A DNA stretch of 64,000 nucleotides from Thermoanaerobacterium aotearoense (lineage in GTDB: Bacteria; Bacillota; Thermoanaerobacteria; Thermoanaerobacterales; Thermoanaerobacteraceae), in assembly GCF_009905255.1 (NCBI RefSeq), contig NZ_CP047602.1:434001-498000 (forward strand). Direction: 5' to 3'. Both the position numbers and the translations under genes were made by a program. The notes below the pieces were generated by a model, which saw only the letters and a program-made list of their open reading frames with translations, was not told the origin of the DNA and made no database searches. Shown here one piece after another: positions 37,512 through 47,700 of this stretch (its first letter is position 1; every line of letters begins with the position of its first letter).

Positions 37512-37536
37512 TCATTATAGTTTAGGAGGCAAAACA

Positions 37537-37860
37537 ATGGAATTAGAAGAAATTGTATTTCAAATTATATTAAATGCGGGTAATGCTAAAAGCAACTGTT
37601 TTGATGCGCTGAAAAGTGCCAAAGAAGGTGATTTTAAGTCAGCAGAAAATTATATTAGTAAAGCCGAAGAAGAGATTATTAAAGCTCATAATATACAAAC
37701 AAGTATGCTTCAAAAAGAAGCAAATGGTGATCATCAAATAGTTACACTTCTATTAATGCATGCAGAGGATCATATGATGTCTGCAATCTTGGCAAAGGAT
37801 TTGATTACTGAAATGATCGATTTGTATAAATTGATTTATTCTGGGAAAGGTGTAAAATAA
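37537..37860 (+). CDS. PTS lactose/cellobiose-family IIA component
   Basis: 107 residues, AGGAGG then ATG 37537. A helical-bundle IIA of the Lac family: EEIVFQIILNAGNAKS at the start, KAHNIQTSMLQKEANG, and the active-site region LLMHAEDHMMSA with the phosphorylated His (His75 or His79). It provides the subunit missing from the IIB-IIC pair 1.8 kb upstream, showing that the IS lies inside one operon. Confidence 0.93.
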   Translation: MELEEIVFQIILNAGNAKSNCFDALKSAKEGDFKSAENYISKAEEEIIKAHNIQTSMLQKEANGDHQIVTLLLMHAEDHMMSAILAKDLITEMIDLYKLIYSGKGVK

Positions 37861-37901
37861 CCGTAGGATCAAAAATAACTACGGGAAGGAGAGTTCTTTA
37901 A

Positions 37902-39212
37902 ATGTCTAAAAGAGGTTTGAAAATAGCCACCATAGGAGGAGGTTCAAGCTATACGCCTGAATTGGTGGAAGGCTTTATAAAAAGGTATGATGAGCTGCCT
38001 GTAAAAGATTTATATCTTGTGGATATCGAGGAAGGGAAAGAAAAATTAGAGATTGTAGGAAATCTCGCAAAGCGAATGGTTGAAAAAGCTGGTGTGGATA
38101 TAAATATTCATCTAACTTTAGACAGGCGTGAGGCAATAAAAGATGCAGACTTTGTGACGACGCAGTTTAGAGTTGGACTTTTAGATGCTCGAATCAGGGA
38201 TGAGAAAATACCTTTAAGATATGATGTGATAGGACAGGAGACGACAGGTCCTGGTGGATTTGCAAAAGCTCAAAGGACGATACCGGTGATACTCGATATA
38301 TGCAAAGACATAGAGGAATTATCTCCAAATGCTTGGCTAATAAACTTTACAAATCCTTCTGGAATCATTACAGAAACAGTTTTAAAGCATACAAAGGTGA
38401 AAGTGATAGGCCTATGTAATGTTCCAATAGGTATGGTATATGGTGTTGCAGAAATGCTTGATGTAGATGTAAAGCGGGTGTCAATAGATTTTGCAGGGCT
38501 TAACCATCTTGTTTGGGGTACACACGTGTATTTAGATGGTGAAGACATAACAGAAAGGCTAATAGACAGTTTCGCAGGTGGTAAATCTATGTCAATGAAA
38601 AACGTGCCTGACTTACCGTGGGAAGCAGAGTTTATAAAATCTCTTGGAATGTATCCATGCCCATATCACAGGTATTATTATCTTACAGATAAAATGCTGG
38701 AGGAAGAAAAGAAAGATGCTGAAACGATAGGAACAAGGGGTGAACAAGTCAAAAAGCTTGAAAAAGAGCTGTTTGAATTGTATAAAGACCCAAATCTCAA
38801 TGTAAAACCGCCACAACTGGAGAAAAGGGGGGGAGCCCATTATTCCGACGCAGCATGTTCATTGATAAATTCAATATACAATGACAAAAAGGACATTCAC
38901 GTGGTTAATGTTAAAAATAATGGGACAATTTTAGATCTGCCAAATGATGTGGTTATCGAGACAAATGCCGTAATAGACAGAAACGGTGCACATCCAATAA
39001 ATATAGGGCATGTACCGACAAAGATAAGAGGTTTGATGCAATCAGTGAAAGCTTATGAGGAATTGACAATAGAAGCTGGTGTTACAGGCAATTACTATAC
39101 AGCACTTCAAGCTTTAACGATACATCCGCTTGTACCATCGTCAACAGTAGCTAAAAAAATTTTGGACGATATTATTAGAGAAAACATAGATTACTTGCCG
39201 CAGTACAAATAA
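37902..39212 (+). CDS. GH4 6-phospho-beta-glycosidase
   Basis: 436 residues, AAGGAGAG before ATG. A glycoside hydrolase family 4 enzyme, which uses NAD+ and Mn2+ in a redox-assisted cleavage. The N-terminal dinucleotide loop is IGGGSSYTPELVEG. NFTNPSG and the metal Cys172 in CNVPIGM mark the 6-phospho-beta-glucosidase branch (LicH/CelF) rather than the alpha-glucosidases. NHLVW is the conserved His/metal region. It hydrolyses the phosphorylated disaccharide brought in by the PTS. Last gene of the sigma-54 operon, closed by a terminator. Confidence 0.9.
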   Translation: MSKRGLKIATIGGGSSYTPELVEGFIKRYDELPVKDLYLVDIEEGKEKLEIVGNLAKRMVEKAGVDINIHLTLDRREAIKDADFVTTQFRVGLLDARIRDEKIPLRYDVIGQETTGPGGFAKAQRTIPVILDICKDIEELSPNAWLINFTNPSGIITETVLKHTKVKVIGLCNVPIGMVYGVAEMLDVDVKRVSIDFAGLNHLVWGTHVYLDGEDITERLIDSFAGGKSMSMKNVPDLPWEAEFIKSLGMYPCPYHRYYYLTDKMLEEEKKDAETIGTRGEQVKKLEKELFELYKDPNLNVKPPQLEKRGGAHYSDAACSLINSIYNDKKDIHVVNVKNNGTILDLPNDVVIETNAVIDRNGAHPINIGHVPTKIRGLMQSVKAYEELTIEAGVTGNYYTALQALTIHPLVPSSTVAKKILDDIIRENIDYLPQYK

Positions 39213-39225
39213 AATAAGTAGCTTT

Positions 39226-39250
39226 AAGCCGGATTTTCCGGCTTTTTTCT
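39226..39250 (+). terminator. Terminator of the Lac-type PTS operon
   Basis: AAGCCGGA / TCCGGCTT stem (39226-39233, 39237-39244) with a TTT loop and TTTT tail. Confidence 0.88.
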
Positions 39251-39305
39251 TCAGCTTTAATTGGAATATTTTTTCGAAACAAAATTACAAAACAGCAAAA
39301 AATAC

Positions 39306-39334
39306 TTGAAATTTCATTTCATATATAATATAAT
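39306..39334 (+). promoter_or_regulatory. Promoter with overlapping dyad before murR
   Basis: TTGAAA (39306-39311), a 17-base spacer and TATAAT (39329-39334). A perfect dyad TGAAAT-TTC-ATTTCA (39307-39321) overlaps the -35 and spacer. RpiR-type repressors commonly bind such dyads, so this may be the MurR operator (autoregulation). Confidence 0.65.
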
Positions 39335-39363
39335 TAAATATAGAAAGAGGTGAAAACATTAAC

Positions 39364-40206
39364 ATGCCAGGAGATATAGAAAAAATTAAAGCAGTTATAA
39401 ATAATTTAAAGCCTTCAGAAAAGAAAATTGCAGAGTATATAATAGAAAATGCTGATAAAATTTCAGAACTATCTATAGGTGAACTTTCAAAAAATAGCGG
39501 CACAAGCGAGGCAAGTGTTGTAAGATTTTGCAAAAATCTTGGATACAAAGGTTATCAAGATCTTAAAATAAAGATTTCAGCAGATTATACGTATAAGACA
39601 AAAAGCATTCAAGGTTTTGCAAATATAAACGATGATATAAATTCTATTGTTGTTAAAATATCAAAAAATAACATGCAGTCAATAGAAAAGACAATGGATA
39701 TGCTGGATAGAGATGAACTGCAAAAAGCTGCTGATGCCATATTAAATGCCAATAAAATAGATATTTATGGTGTTGGAGCATCTGCTATTGTTGCGCAAGA
39801 TATGTTACAGAAATTTATGAGAATAAATAAATCATGCACAGCTTACAGCGATTCTCACATGCAACTTGCATCTGCTGCAAATCTAAGCAATGGGGATGTT
39901 GCGGTAGGAATATCTTATTCCGGTGAGACAATGGATACTGTAGATGCCTTGAAAATAGCGAAAAATTCAGGTGCTACGACAATTTGCATCACGAGATTTG
40001 GTAATTCATCCATAACTAATGTTTCAGACATCAAACTTTTCGTATATTCTACAGAAGCGATTTTTAGAAGTGGTGCAATGGCATCACGTATAGCACAATT
40101 AAATGTCATAGATATACTGTTTTCTATAATTGCTTGTAGAAAATATGAAGATATAATTAAGTATTTGGAAAATACAAGTGAAGCTGTTTCGTCTAGAAAA
40201 TATTGA
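39364..40206 (+). CDS. murR: RpiR-family transcriptional regulator (MurR-like)
   Basis: 280 residues. An N-terminal HTH_6 domain (KIAEYIIENADKISELSIGELSKNSGTSEASVVRFCKNLGYKGYQDLK) and a C-terminal SIS sugar-phosphate-binding domain (YGVGASAIVAQDMLQKF, VGISYSGETMDTVDAL). In its operon it precedes EIIA, EIIBC, mupG and murQ, so MurNAc-6-phosphate is the likely effector. Start at ATG 39364 with AAGAGGTG 11 bases upstream. Confidence 0.85.
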   Translation: MPGDIEKIKAVINNLKPSEKKIAEYIIENADKISELSIGELSKNSGTSEASVVRFCKNLGYKGYQDLKIKISADYTYKTKSIQGFANINDDINSIVVKISKNNMQSIEKTMDMLDRDELQKAADAILNANKIDIYGVGASAIVAQDMLQKFMRINKSCTAYSDSHMQLASAANLSNGDVAVGISYSGETMDTVDALKIAKNSGATTICITRFGNSSITNVSDIKLFVYSTEAIFRSGAMASRIAQLNVIDILFSIIACRKYEDIIKYLENTSEAVSSRKY

Positions 40207-40217
40207 AGGAGGATTTT

Positions 40218-40700
40218 ATGTTAAATATATTCAGAAAAAGTTGTAAAAGGTTATTGATAAAAGCACCAGTTGATGGAGAGATAGTAGATATAGTGAAAGT
40301 TCCTGATGAAGTATTTGCTCAGAAGCTTGTAGGTGATGGAGTTGCGGTAAATCCTAAATCGGATATTTTTGTATCACCAGTTGATGGTATTATAACAACT
40401 GTGTTTCCGACAAAGCACGCAATAGGCATCAAGACAATAGAAGGAATTGAGATAATGATACATGTTGGTGTGGATACTGTAAAATTAAACGGAGAAGGGT
40501 TTACGACATTTATAAATGAAGGCGATAAAGTAAAAGTCGGAGATAAATTATTGCAAATAAATAAATTGATTTTAGAATCAAAAGCAAAATCTCTCATATC
40601 GCCAATCATCATAACAAACATAGAACGAATCAAAGAGATGAATAAAATTGTTGGTACTGTAACTGCTGGAGAGACAGATATCATAGAAGCAGTTATTTAA
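40218..40700 (+). CDS. PTS glucose-type EIIA (Crr-like)
   Basis: 160 residues from ATG 40218 (AAGGAGG at 40206). A small beta-barrel EIIA-Glc: KAPVDGEIVDI, FVSPVDGIITTVFPTKHAIGI with one active-site His, and GIEIMIHVGVDTVKLNGEGF with the phospho-accepting His82. It supplies phosphate to the following EIIBC, which has no IIA domain of its own. 11 bases after murR. Confidence 0.93.
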   Translation: MLNIFRKSCKRLLIKAPVDGEIVDIVKVPDEVFAQKLVGDGVAVNPKSDIFVSPVDGIITTVFPTKHAIGIKTIEGIEIMIHVGVDTVKLNGEGFTTFINEGDKVKVGDKLLQINKLILESKAKSLISPIIITNIERIKEMNKIVGTVTAGETDIIEAVI

Positions 40701-40820
40701 TTGCTTAAGTGTGAATTAAATTTTCATAAATATAATTTATTTATGAAATAATGCAACATGAAAGGGGGATAGAAAAGTATATCAAGCTTTCAAAGATAAA
40801 AAAGAAAAGGAGGATGAAAA

Positions 40821-42194
40821 ATGTCAAGAGAAAAAGACATAGCTGAAAGCATCATCAGGGAATTGGGTGGCAAAGAAAATGTCGTATCAATCACTAATTG
40901 TATGACAAGATTAAGAGTGTTGGCAAAGGATTATGACAAAATCAATTATGAAGCACTTAAAAAAGTCGATGGCGTCATTAAAGTCAACGAAGAAGGAGGA
41001 GAGTTACAGATTATTTTGGGACCAGGATTAGTGTCAAAAGTAGCAGGCGAGGCGTCTAAAAAAATAGGAATTAAATTGGGAGATGCACAAGAAATCAAAG
41101 CCGCAATAAATGAAAAAAACAAAACCCCCTTTAAACTTCTTTTAAGAAGAATCGCCAGCATATTTATTCCTTTGATTCCGGGATTAATAGGTGGCGGATT
41201 AATACTTGGCATAACCAATGTTGCTACAAAGTTTAATTGGATAGCTGATAAAAATTTGCTGGCTATGCTAAGTTTGTTTGGAAGCACAATTTTTACTTAT
41301 ATGGGTATCATGATAGGAATGAATACTGCTAAAGAATTTGGAGGTTCACCGACGCTTGGTGGTATACTTGCAGGTATCATCTATAATCCTGTTTTGGCAG
41401 ATATCAAAATTGGCGGTAGTGCACTTGTTGTCGGTAGAGGTGGAATTATTTCGGTATTAATTGCAGCTGCATTTGCAAGTTGGCTTGAAAAAAATATTAG
41501 GAAAAGAATGCCAAACAGTATAGAATTACTTGCGACACCTCTATTGACAATTTTGATAGCAGGCTTTGCAACGCTTTACGTATTGCAGCCACTTGGTGGT
41601 TTTATAGCTGATGCCATAGGCAAAGCTGTGACAGTTGCGATTGCCGGTAAAGCTGGTGTGTTTACAGGATTTATACTTGCTGGTACTTTCTTACCGTTGG
41701 TTATGACAGGCTTACATCAGGGGCTTACGCCTATACACATGCAGCTTATTCAATCTACAGGTGTTACAATATTGCTTCCAATTTTAGCAATGGCAGGTGC
41801 TGGGCAAGTTGGTGCAGCAATTGCAGTATATGTCAAAACAAAAAGCAAACAGCTTAAAAAGATTATAGAAGGTTCAATACTTGTTGGAATTTTAGGTATT
41901 GGTGAACCACTTATTTACGGTGTTACTTTACCTCTTGGACGACCATTTATAGGAGCATGTATTGGGGCAGCTTTCGGAGGTGCATTTGAAGCATTAAAAG
42001 TTGTAGGCGCAAGAGGATTAGGAATATCTGGTATACCTCTTGCTGCTTTAATAGAACCAAATAAAATAATTTATTATATCATCGGTTTAATTATATCATA
42101 TATTGCAGGATTTATAGCAACTTATTTGTTGGGATTTGAAGATCCAGTAGATGAAGAGATAAAAGATACTCAACCATTTAGTTTTGATGCATAA
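40821..42194 (+). CDS. murP: PTS EIIBC, MurNAc/sucrose type (MurP-like)
   Basis: 457 residues. The N-terminal EIIB-Glc domain has Cys27 in ITNCMTRLRVLAKD. The EIIC-Glc part has about ten membrane segments (IFIPLIPGLIGGGLILG, TGLHQGLTPIHMQLIQ, GIGEPLIYGVTLPLG). Without its own IIA it matches MurP/TreB-type permeases, and the neighbouring mupG and murQ argue for N-acetylmuramate or MurNAc-GlcNAc import. SD AAGGAGGATG. Specificity is inferred from context. Confidence 0.87.
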   Translation: MSREKDIAESIIRELGGKENVVSITNCMTRLRVLAKDYDKINYEALKKVDGVIKVNEEGGELQIILGPGLVSKVAGEASKKIGIKLGDAQEIKAAINEKNKTPFKLLLRRIASIFIPLIPGLIGGGLILGITNVATKFNWIADKNLLAMLSLFGSTIFTYMGIMIGMNTAKEFGGSPTLGGILAGIIYNPVLADIKIGGSALVVGRGGIISVLIAAAFASWLEKNIRKRMPNSIELLATPLLTILIAGFATLYVLQPLGGFIADAIGKAVTVAIAGKAGVFTGFILAGTFLPLVMTGLHQGLTPIHMQLIQSTGVTILLPILAMAGAGQVGAAIAVYVKTKSKQLKKIIEGSILVGILGIGEPLIYGVTLPLGRPFIGACIGAAFGGAFEALKVVGARGLGISGIPLAALIEPNKIIYYIIGLIISYIAGFIATYLLGFEDPVDEEIKDTQPFSFDA

Positions 42195-42215
42195 AAAGGG
42201 GCGTTTTGCCCCTTT
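42195..42215 (+). other. Intercistronic hairpin after murP
   Basis: AAAGGGGC / GCCCCTTT perfect 8-bp stem with a five-base loop. There is no T-run (AAGGAG follows and serves the next gene), so it probably stabilises mRNA rather than terminating it. Confidence 0.6.
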
Positions 42216-42229
42216 AAGGAGTTGATTGT

Positions 42230-43312
42230 ATGGCATTTGGCGTATCTGTTTATACTACGGATGACTTTTCAAGTCAAAAAAATAAAGAGTATATTAAAAT
42301 GGCAAAAGATTTAGGTATATGTTCTGTATTTACATCAATGCATATTCCGGAGATAGAATATGAAAGAAAAATAAATGAGATTAAAGATTTAGTGGAGTAT
42401 ATTAAATTATTAGACATGAAACTTACAATAGATATTTCACCTGTTACTATGAATATATTAGGTTCTTCATCAAACAACCTTAAATCATTTTATGAATTAG
42501 GAATAGATTGTTTGAGACTTGATTATGGGTTTACAATAGATGAAATTGCGGAAATGACTAAAAATAAATACGGCATAAAAATCGAATTAAATGCAAGCAC
42601 GATAACAAAACAACAAATAAATGATTTGATATATAGGAATGCCGATTTGAGAAATTTAAGTGCTTGTCACAACTTTTATCCTAAACCATATACAGGACTT
42701 TCCTATGAATTTTTTAGAGAAAAAACTTTGATGATAAAAAGTTATGGACTTAAAGTTTCAGCATTTATTCCATCTCAGAAAGGCAAACGAGGTCCAATAT
42801 ATGAAGGATTGCCTACTCTTGAAGTTCATAGAAATATGAAGCCAGATATATCAGCAAGACATTTAATCTATTCAGGAATTGATGATGTATATTTTGGAGA
42901 TGCATATGCATCTTTTGATGAGATAAGTGATGTTACGTCAGTCGATAAAGATGTGATTGAATTAAAAATTGATTTAGTTAATGACGTTACAGATTGTGAA
43001 AAAGATTTGATTTTTAATTGTATCCATACAAATAGAATTGACTCATCGGAATATATTGTAAGATCGGAAGAATCCAGAGGATATGCAAAGATCGGCAAGG
43101 AAATAAAGGCCCATAACTGTATTGATAGAAAAAAATACAGTGTAACAATAGATAATGAAAATTTTAAAAGATATTCTGGAGAGCTAAATATCTGCTTGAT
43201 TGATTTACCTAAAGATGAAAGGGTAAATGTAGTAGGGCATATAGTTGAAGAAGAGTGTATTCTGGCCGATTTAGTCAAACCAGGCGTGAAATTCAGATTT
43301 AGAAAGGGCTGA
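42230..43312 (+). CDS. mupG: 6-phospho-N-acetylmuramidase-like DUF871 protein, copy 2
   Basis: 360 residues, AAGGAG then ATG 42230. DUF871 family with a TIM barrel and a C-terminal beta domain. Motifs: [51 protein letters not shown]. The gene set (MurR, EIIA, MurP, this protein, MurQ) parallels the S. aureus mupG-murR-murQ-murP cluster. There MupG cleaves MurNAc-6-P-GlcNAc to MurNAc-6-P and GlcNAc. This is therefore the better candidate for true MupG of the two paralogues in the window. Confidence 0.87.
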   Translation: MAFGVSVYTTDDFSSQKNKEYIKMAKDLGICSVFTSMHIPEIEYERKINEIKDLVEYIKLLDMKLTIDISPVTMNILGSSSNNLKSFYELGIDCLRLDYGFTIDEIAEMTKNKYGIKIELNASTITKQQINDLIYRNADLRNLSACHNFYPKPYTGLSYEFFREKTLMIKSYGLKVSAFIPSQKGKRGPIYEGLPTLEVHRNMKPDISARHLIYSGIDDVYFGDAYASFDEISDVTSVDKDVIELKIDLVNDVTDCEKDLIFNCIHTNRIDSSEYIVRSEESRGYAKIGKEIKAHNCIDRKKYSVTIDNENFKRYSGELNICLIDLPKDERVNVVGHIVEEECILADLVKPGVKFRFRKG

Positions 43313-43316
43313 TATT

Positions 43317-44243
43317 ATGAACTTAGAAGCATTAATGACAGAAGGTAGAAATCCAAATACGGTTGATATAGATAGGTTAAGTACAGAGGATATGCTAAGA
43401 AAAATAAACGAGGAAGACAAAAAAGTTCCGACGGCTGTAGAAAAAGAAATATCAAATATTGCGAAGGCTATAGATATCGCAGCGGAAAGATTAAAAAAAG
43501 GCGGCAGGCTTATATATATTGGCGCTGGTACAAGTGGCAGGCTTGGAATACTTGATGCTTCTGAATGCCCTCCTACATTTGGCGTATCTCCAGAAATGGT
43601 GCAGGGAATTATCGCAGGTGGAGATACGGCTATAAGAAAAGCTGTTGAAGGTGCAGAAGATAATATAGAACTTGGTAGATTGGACTTGATTGAAAGAAAT
43701 TTATCCAACAATGATGTTGTGGTAGGAATTGCGGCGAGTGGAAGAACGCCTTATGTTTTAGGAGCACTTCATTATGCTAAAGAAATTGGAGCAGCGACAA
43801 TAGGCATATCGTGTAATCCAAACTCTGAGATGAAAAATTTAGTTGATGTAATGATAGCACCTGTTGTTGGACCTGAAGTTATTATGGGTTCCACTCGAAT
43901 GAAAGCAGGAACTGCTCAGAAGCTTGTATTAAATATGATTTCTACTGGCGTCATGATAAAGATTGGTAAGGTGTACAGCAATTTGATGGTTGATGTACAG
44001 GCGACGAACGAGAAATTAATTCACAGGGCAAAGCGAATAGTTAAACTTGCAACAGGAGCTGATGACGTTGCTATTGAGAAGATATTAGATGAGACAGATT
44101 ATGATGTTAAATTAACTATACTAATGATACTTACAGGCCTTGAAAAATCTGAAGCTCAGGAACTTTTGGAAAAGGCAGGAGGTCATATAGAAAAAGCGTT
44201 GAAAGAAAATAGAACGAAAAGAAATTCTACTATCAATGCATAG
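43317..44243 (+). CDS. murQ: N-acetylmuramic acid 6-phosphate etherase
   Basis: 308 residues, 4 bases after the mupG stop. A SIS-domain etherase with MurQ signatures: [47 protein letters not shown] (catalytic Glu in SEC), [33 protein letters not shown]. It removes the lactyl ether of MurNAc-6-P to give GlcNAc-6-P and D-lactate. Full length. Closes the MurNAc operon before a terminator. Confidence 0.96.
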   Translation: MNLEALMTEGRNPNTVDIDRLSTEDMLRKINEEDKKVPTAVEKEISNIAKAIDIAAERLKKGGRLIYIGAGTSGRLGILDASECPPTFGVSPEMVQGIIAGGDTAIRKAVEGAEDNIELGRLDLIERNLSNNDVVVGIAASGRTPYVLGALHYAKEIGAATIGISCNPNSEMKNLVDVMIAPVVGPEVIMGSTRMKAGTAQKLVLNMISTGVMIKIGKVYSNLMVDVQATNEKLIHRAKRIVKLATGADDVAIEKILDETDYDVKLTILMILTGLEKSEAQELLEKAGGHIEKALKENRTKRNSTINA

Positions 44244-44273
44244 TGGAAATATGATGTATAGCGTTGTTTTTTG

Positions 44274-44300
44274 GCTGAAGAAAATTTTTCTTCAGCTTTT
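44274..44300 (+). terminator. Terminator of the MurNAc operon
   Basis: GCTGAAGAAAA with TTTTCTTCAGC, followed by TTTTAT. Confidence 0.82.
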
Positions 44301-44301
44301 A

Positions 44302-44706
44302 TAATTCATAGCAAATTGGAATAATTTTTTAATATTGAGAGGATTTTTAAGATACATGTACATAAATTTTGGATAAAGGCAAATTTTGGAGTTTGTAATT
44401 GTTTTAGTAAAGATATAAAATTATATTAAAGTTGTCTGACATCTGATATATTACAATTAAATATTTAACACAAATTCAAGCTTTACATGATTTTAACACA
44501 CACTTAATAATCACTTTATAATAGTCTGTTATATTAATCTTGTGAGAAGTTGCACCAATCATCAATGCAGCTAAAATTTCATTGACTTTAGGTTAACGCG
44601 CATCTGATTTATTCCATGCATCAGTGTTTAAACGAATATGACATAAGGGGGGATTGTGTTTATACTCAAAAATATTTCAAATAATAAGATAAGTAGGAGG
44701 GTTTAT
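44302..44706 (+). promoter_or_regulatory. Long leader region with a promoter before the double nucleotidase gene
   Basis: About 400 bases without a gene. TTAACA (44493-44498), an 18-base spacer and TATAAT (44517-44522) make a fair sigma-A promoter. This leaves an untranslated leader of about 125 bases to GTG 44656, or 180 to ATG 44707. A small CTGAT/ATCAG hairpin lies near 44605-44627. No known riboswitch class was recognised. Confidence 0.5.
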
Positions 44707-47700
44707 ATGTTTAAAGGTAGAGGCAAAGTTTTAAGTATCATTTTGACATTTGTGATGGTATTTGGCATGGCATTTTCAAGTATGCCTCAGATATCATATG
44801 CAGCTACGTCAAAAACATTTGACTTTGTGGAAGTCACTGATTTCCATGGATATCTGCAAGCATCAGGCAAATTAAGCGATGGAACGCCTATTACTCAAGA
44901 GAGAGGATCGGTACTGGCAAAAAGGATAAAGGACATAAAGGCAGCAAATCCTGATACTGTCGTACTATCGGGCGGAGATATGTTCCAGGGTACGCCTCTT
45001 TCAAACGTTTTAAAAGGTCAGCCTGTTATCGACATGATGAAAAGCATAGGTTTTGATGCCATGGCATTAGGAAATCACGAGTACGACTGGGGCATTAATT
45101 CTGTCATCGATACAAGCAGCGCAGTCTTAAAAGGTTCTACAATACCTGTTTTAGCAGCTAATGTATACGACAAAACTACAGGCAAACCTGTAAGCTATAC
45201 GAAACCGTGCGTTGTAATTGAAAGAGATGGAGTAAAGATCGGCATTATCGGCATTGTTGATAACAAAGAATTTCCGTCTATAATTTTGCCATCTCTCATA
45301 AGCAATGTAGATTTTAAAGATCCTGTGCCAATTGTAAATAATCTTGCACAGCAGTTGAGAAATGATGGTGCACAGATTGTAGTCGTCTTGGCACACATGG
45401 GAGCTACGACTGATAAGAATACAGGTGAGACAACAGGCAATCTCATTGATTTTGCAAAGAGCGTAAAAGGCGTAGACGCCATATTTGGCGGACATACCCA
45501 TACGATCGTCACAACCAGAGTGAATGGAATACCTGTAGGTGTTGCAAATAATGCAGGTATGGGCTTTATCGATCTTAAGATAACAGTAAATAGTGATGGC
45601 ACTGTAAATACAGGAGATATGGTTTACAATGATGATTACAGCTATTACAATACGAAAACACCGATAGTTGATGAAGATGTTCAAAGTATAGTCGATAAAG
45701 CCATACAAGATGCTGGACCACTATTTAGCCAAGTAATCGGCACTGCAGATGTAGATTTGACGAGAACTCAAAGTGCAAATCCTTTTGGAGATTCGATTTT
45801 AGGAAATTGGACGTCAGAAGTCGTTAAAGATGCTGTAAATGCAGATTTTGCTTTTGGAAACAATGGTGGACTTAGAACTGACGTATTAAAAGGCGATATC
45901 ACTGTTGGAACAATGTATACGTTGATGCCATTTGACAATACCATTGTCACAGTAAGCATGACGGGTGCAGAGATTAAGAAGGTGTTGGAACAAGCTGTTC
46001 AGGATGGTGGCAAAGGGATTCAGGTCGCAGGTCTTTCATTTAAGTATGATCCGAATAAGCCATCTATGAATAGAGTATTTGACATGAAGAAATCTGATGG
46101 AACACCGATAGACATGAATGCAAGATATCTTGTAGCAACGAATAATTTCATGGGAACTGGCGGAGATGGTTTTACAGAATTTACTGATCCCGATGTGCAG
46201 AAATCTTACATAGATACGCAGAAATTGGTGAGAGATGCATTTATCGATGCTGTAAAAGCACAAGGTCATATAACAGCAAAGATAGACAATAGGATATCTC
46301 CAGCCACAATGATAGCTTCTAATGAGACGACTATAACAGTTTTAGCCACATCCGATGTGCATGGGAATTTGGTGCCATGGGATTACAGCAGTGCAAAAGA
46401 AGCTAATCAGGGCCTTGCGAAGGTAGCAGGTTATGTTGACAAAGTAAGATCTGAAAATCCCAATGTCGTATTAGTAGACAATGGCGATACGATTCAAGGT
46501 ACGCCACTTTCATACTACTATGATAAAATTGACACGAAGTCTGAATATCCGATGGCAAAAGCCATGGGTGCTATGCACTACGATACGTGGACGTTAGGCA
46601 ACCACGAATTCAATTATGGTTTGGATGTCTTAGACAGGGTAATCGCTGATATGGAAAAAGAAAATATCCATGTCTTGTCTGCAAACACTTATAAAGATGA
46701 TGGCACCAACTTTGTAGAGCCGTACTACATCAAGACGATAACTACTCCTATGGGCGATGTGAAAGTAGGCATATTAGGACTTACTACAAAAGAAATCCCT
46801 TCATGGGAAGACAAGGCACATTATGCAGGGCTTAAATTTAATGATCTTGTAGAAGAAGCAAATAAATGGGTGCCTAAAGTGAGAGCCGCAGGAGCAGATA
46901 TAGTTGTCGTTGCTATGCACTCTGGTGAGGAAAGCCCATCAGATACTATACCGGAAAATCAGGTAAAAGCTGTAGCTCAAGGCGTAAATGGTATAGATGC
47001 GATAATAGCTGGCCATACACATGCTGTAATACAAATGGATACATTTAAAAATCCGGAAGGCAAAGATGTGATAGTGACAGAGCCTGGCAAATGGGGGCAA
47101 TACGTTTCAAGGATAGATTTCAACTTATCTAAAGATGAAAACGGAAAATGGGTAATCGACAGCAAGACAAGCAAAGCTGTTGCGATGGACAGTTCAGTAC
47201 AACCTGATGAAAACATAATGCAGCTTGCAGAGCCATATCAAGAAGCTACTCTTAAATACGTAGGAACAAAGATAGGTACAGCTTCTGGTGACTTCTTAGG
47301 AAAAGATCAATTGACAAAGGAAACGGCTTTGATGGATCTTATAAACAAGGTGCAAAAATACTATGCAAAGACAGATCTTTCAATTGCCGCGCCGTTAAGC
47401 AGCACTGCACAGATATTAAAAGGCGATGTTACAATACAAGACATGATGAGCGTATATGTGTATGAAAATTATTTGTACGGAATAAAGATGACTGGCAAAC
47501 AGTTAAAGGATTGGATGGAATGGTCTGCCCGTTATTATCAGCAGGTTAAATCTCCAGATGATCCTATAACAAAAGATAAGACCCTCAATATACCGGATTA
47601 CAACCTTGATCAGCTTTATGGAGCAAGTTACACGATAGACCTTACACAGCCTGTTGGAAACAGGATAAAGAATCTTACGGTAAATGGCAAACCAGTAAAA

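Noticed and set aside
45151-45708. Reverse-strand open frame of 185 codons in the nucleotidase gene
   Set aside because: Antisense to a clearly conserved enzyme; Cys/Tyr/Ile-rich and without a start signal.
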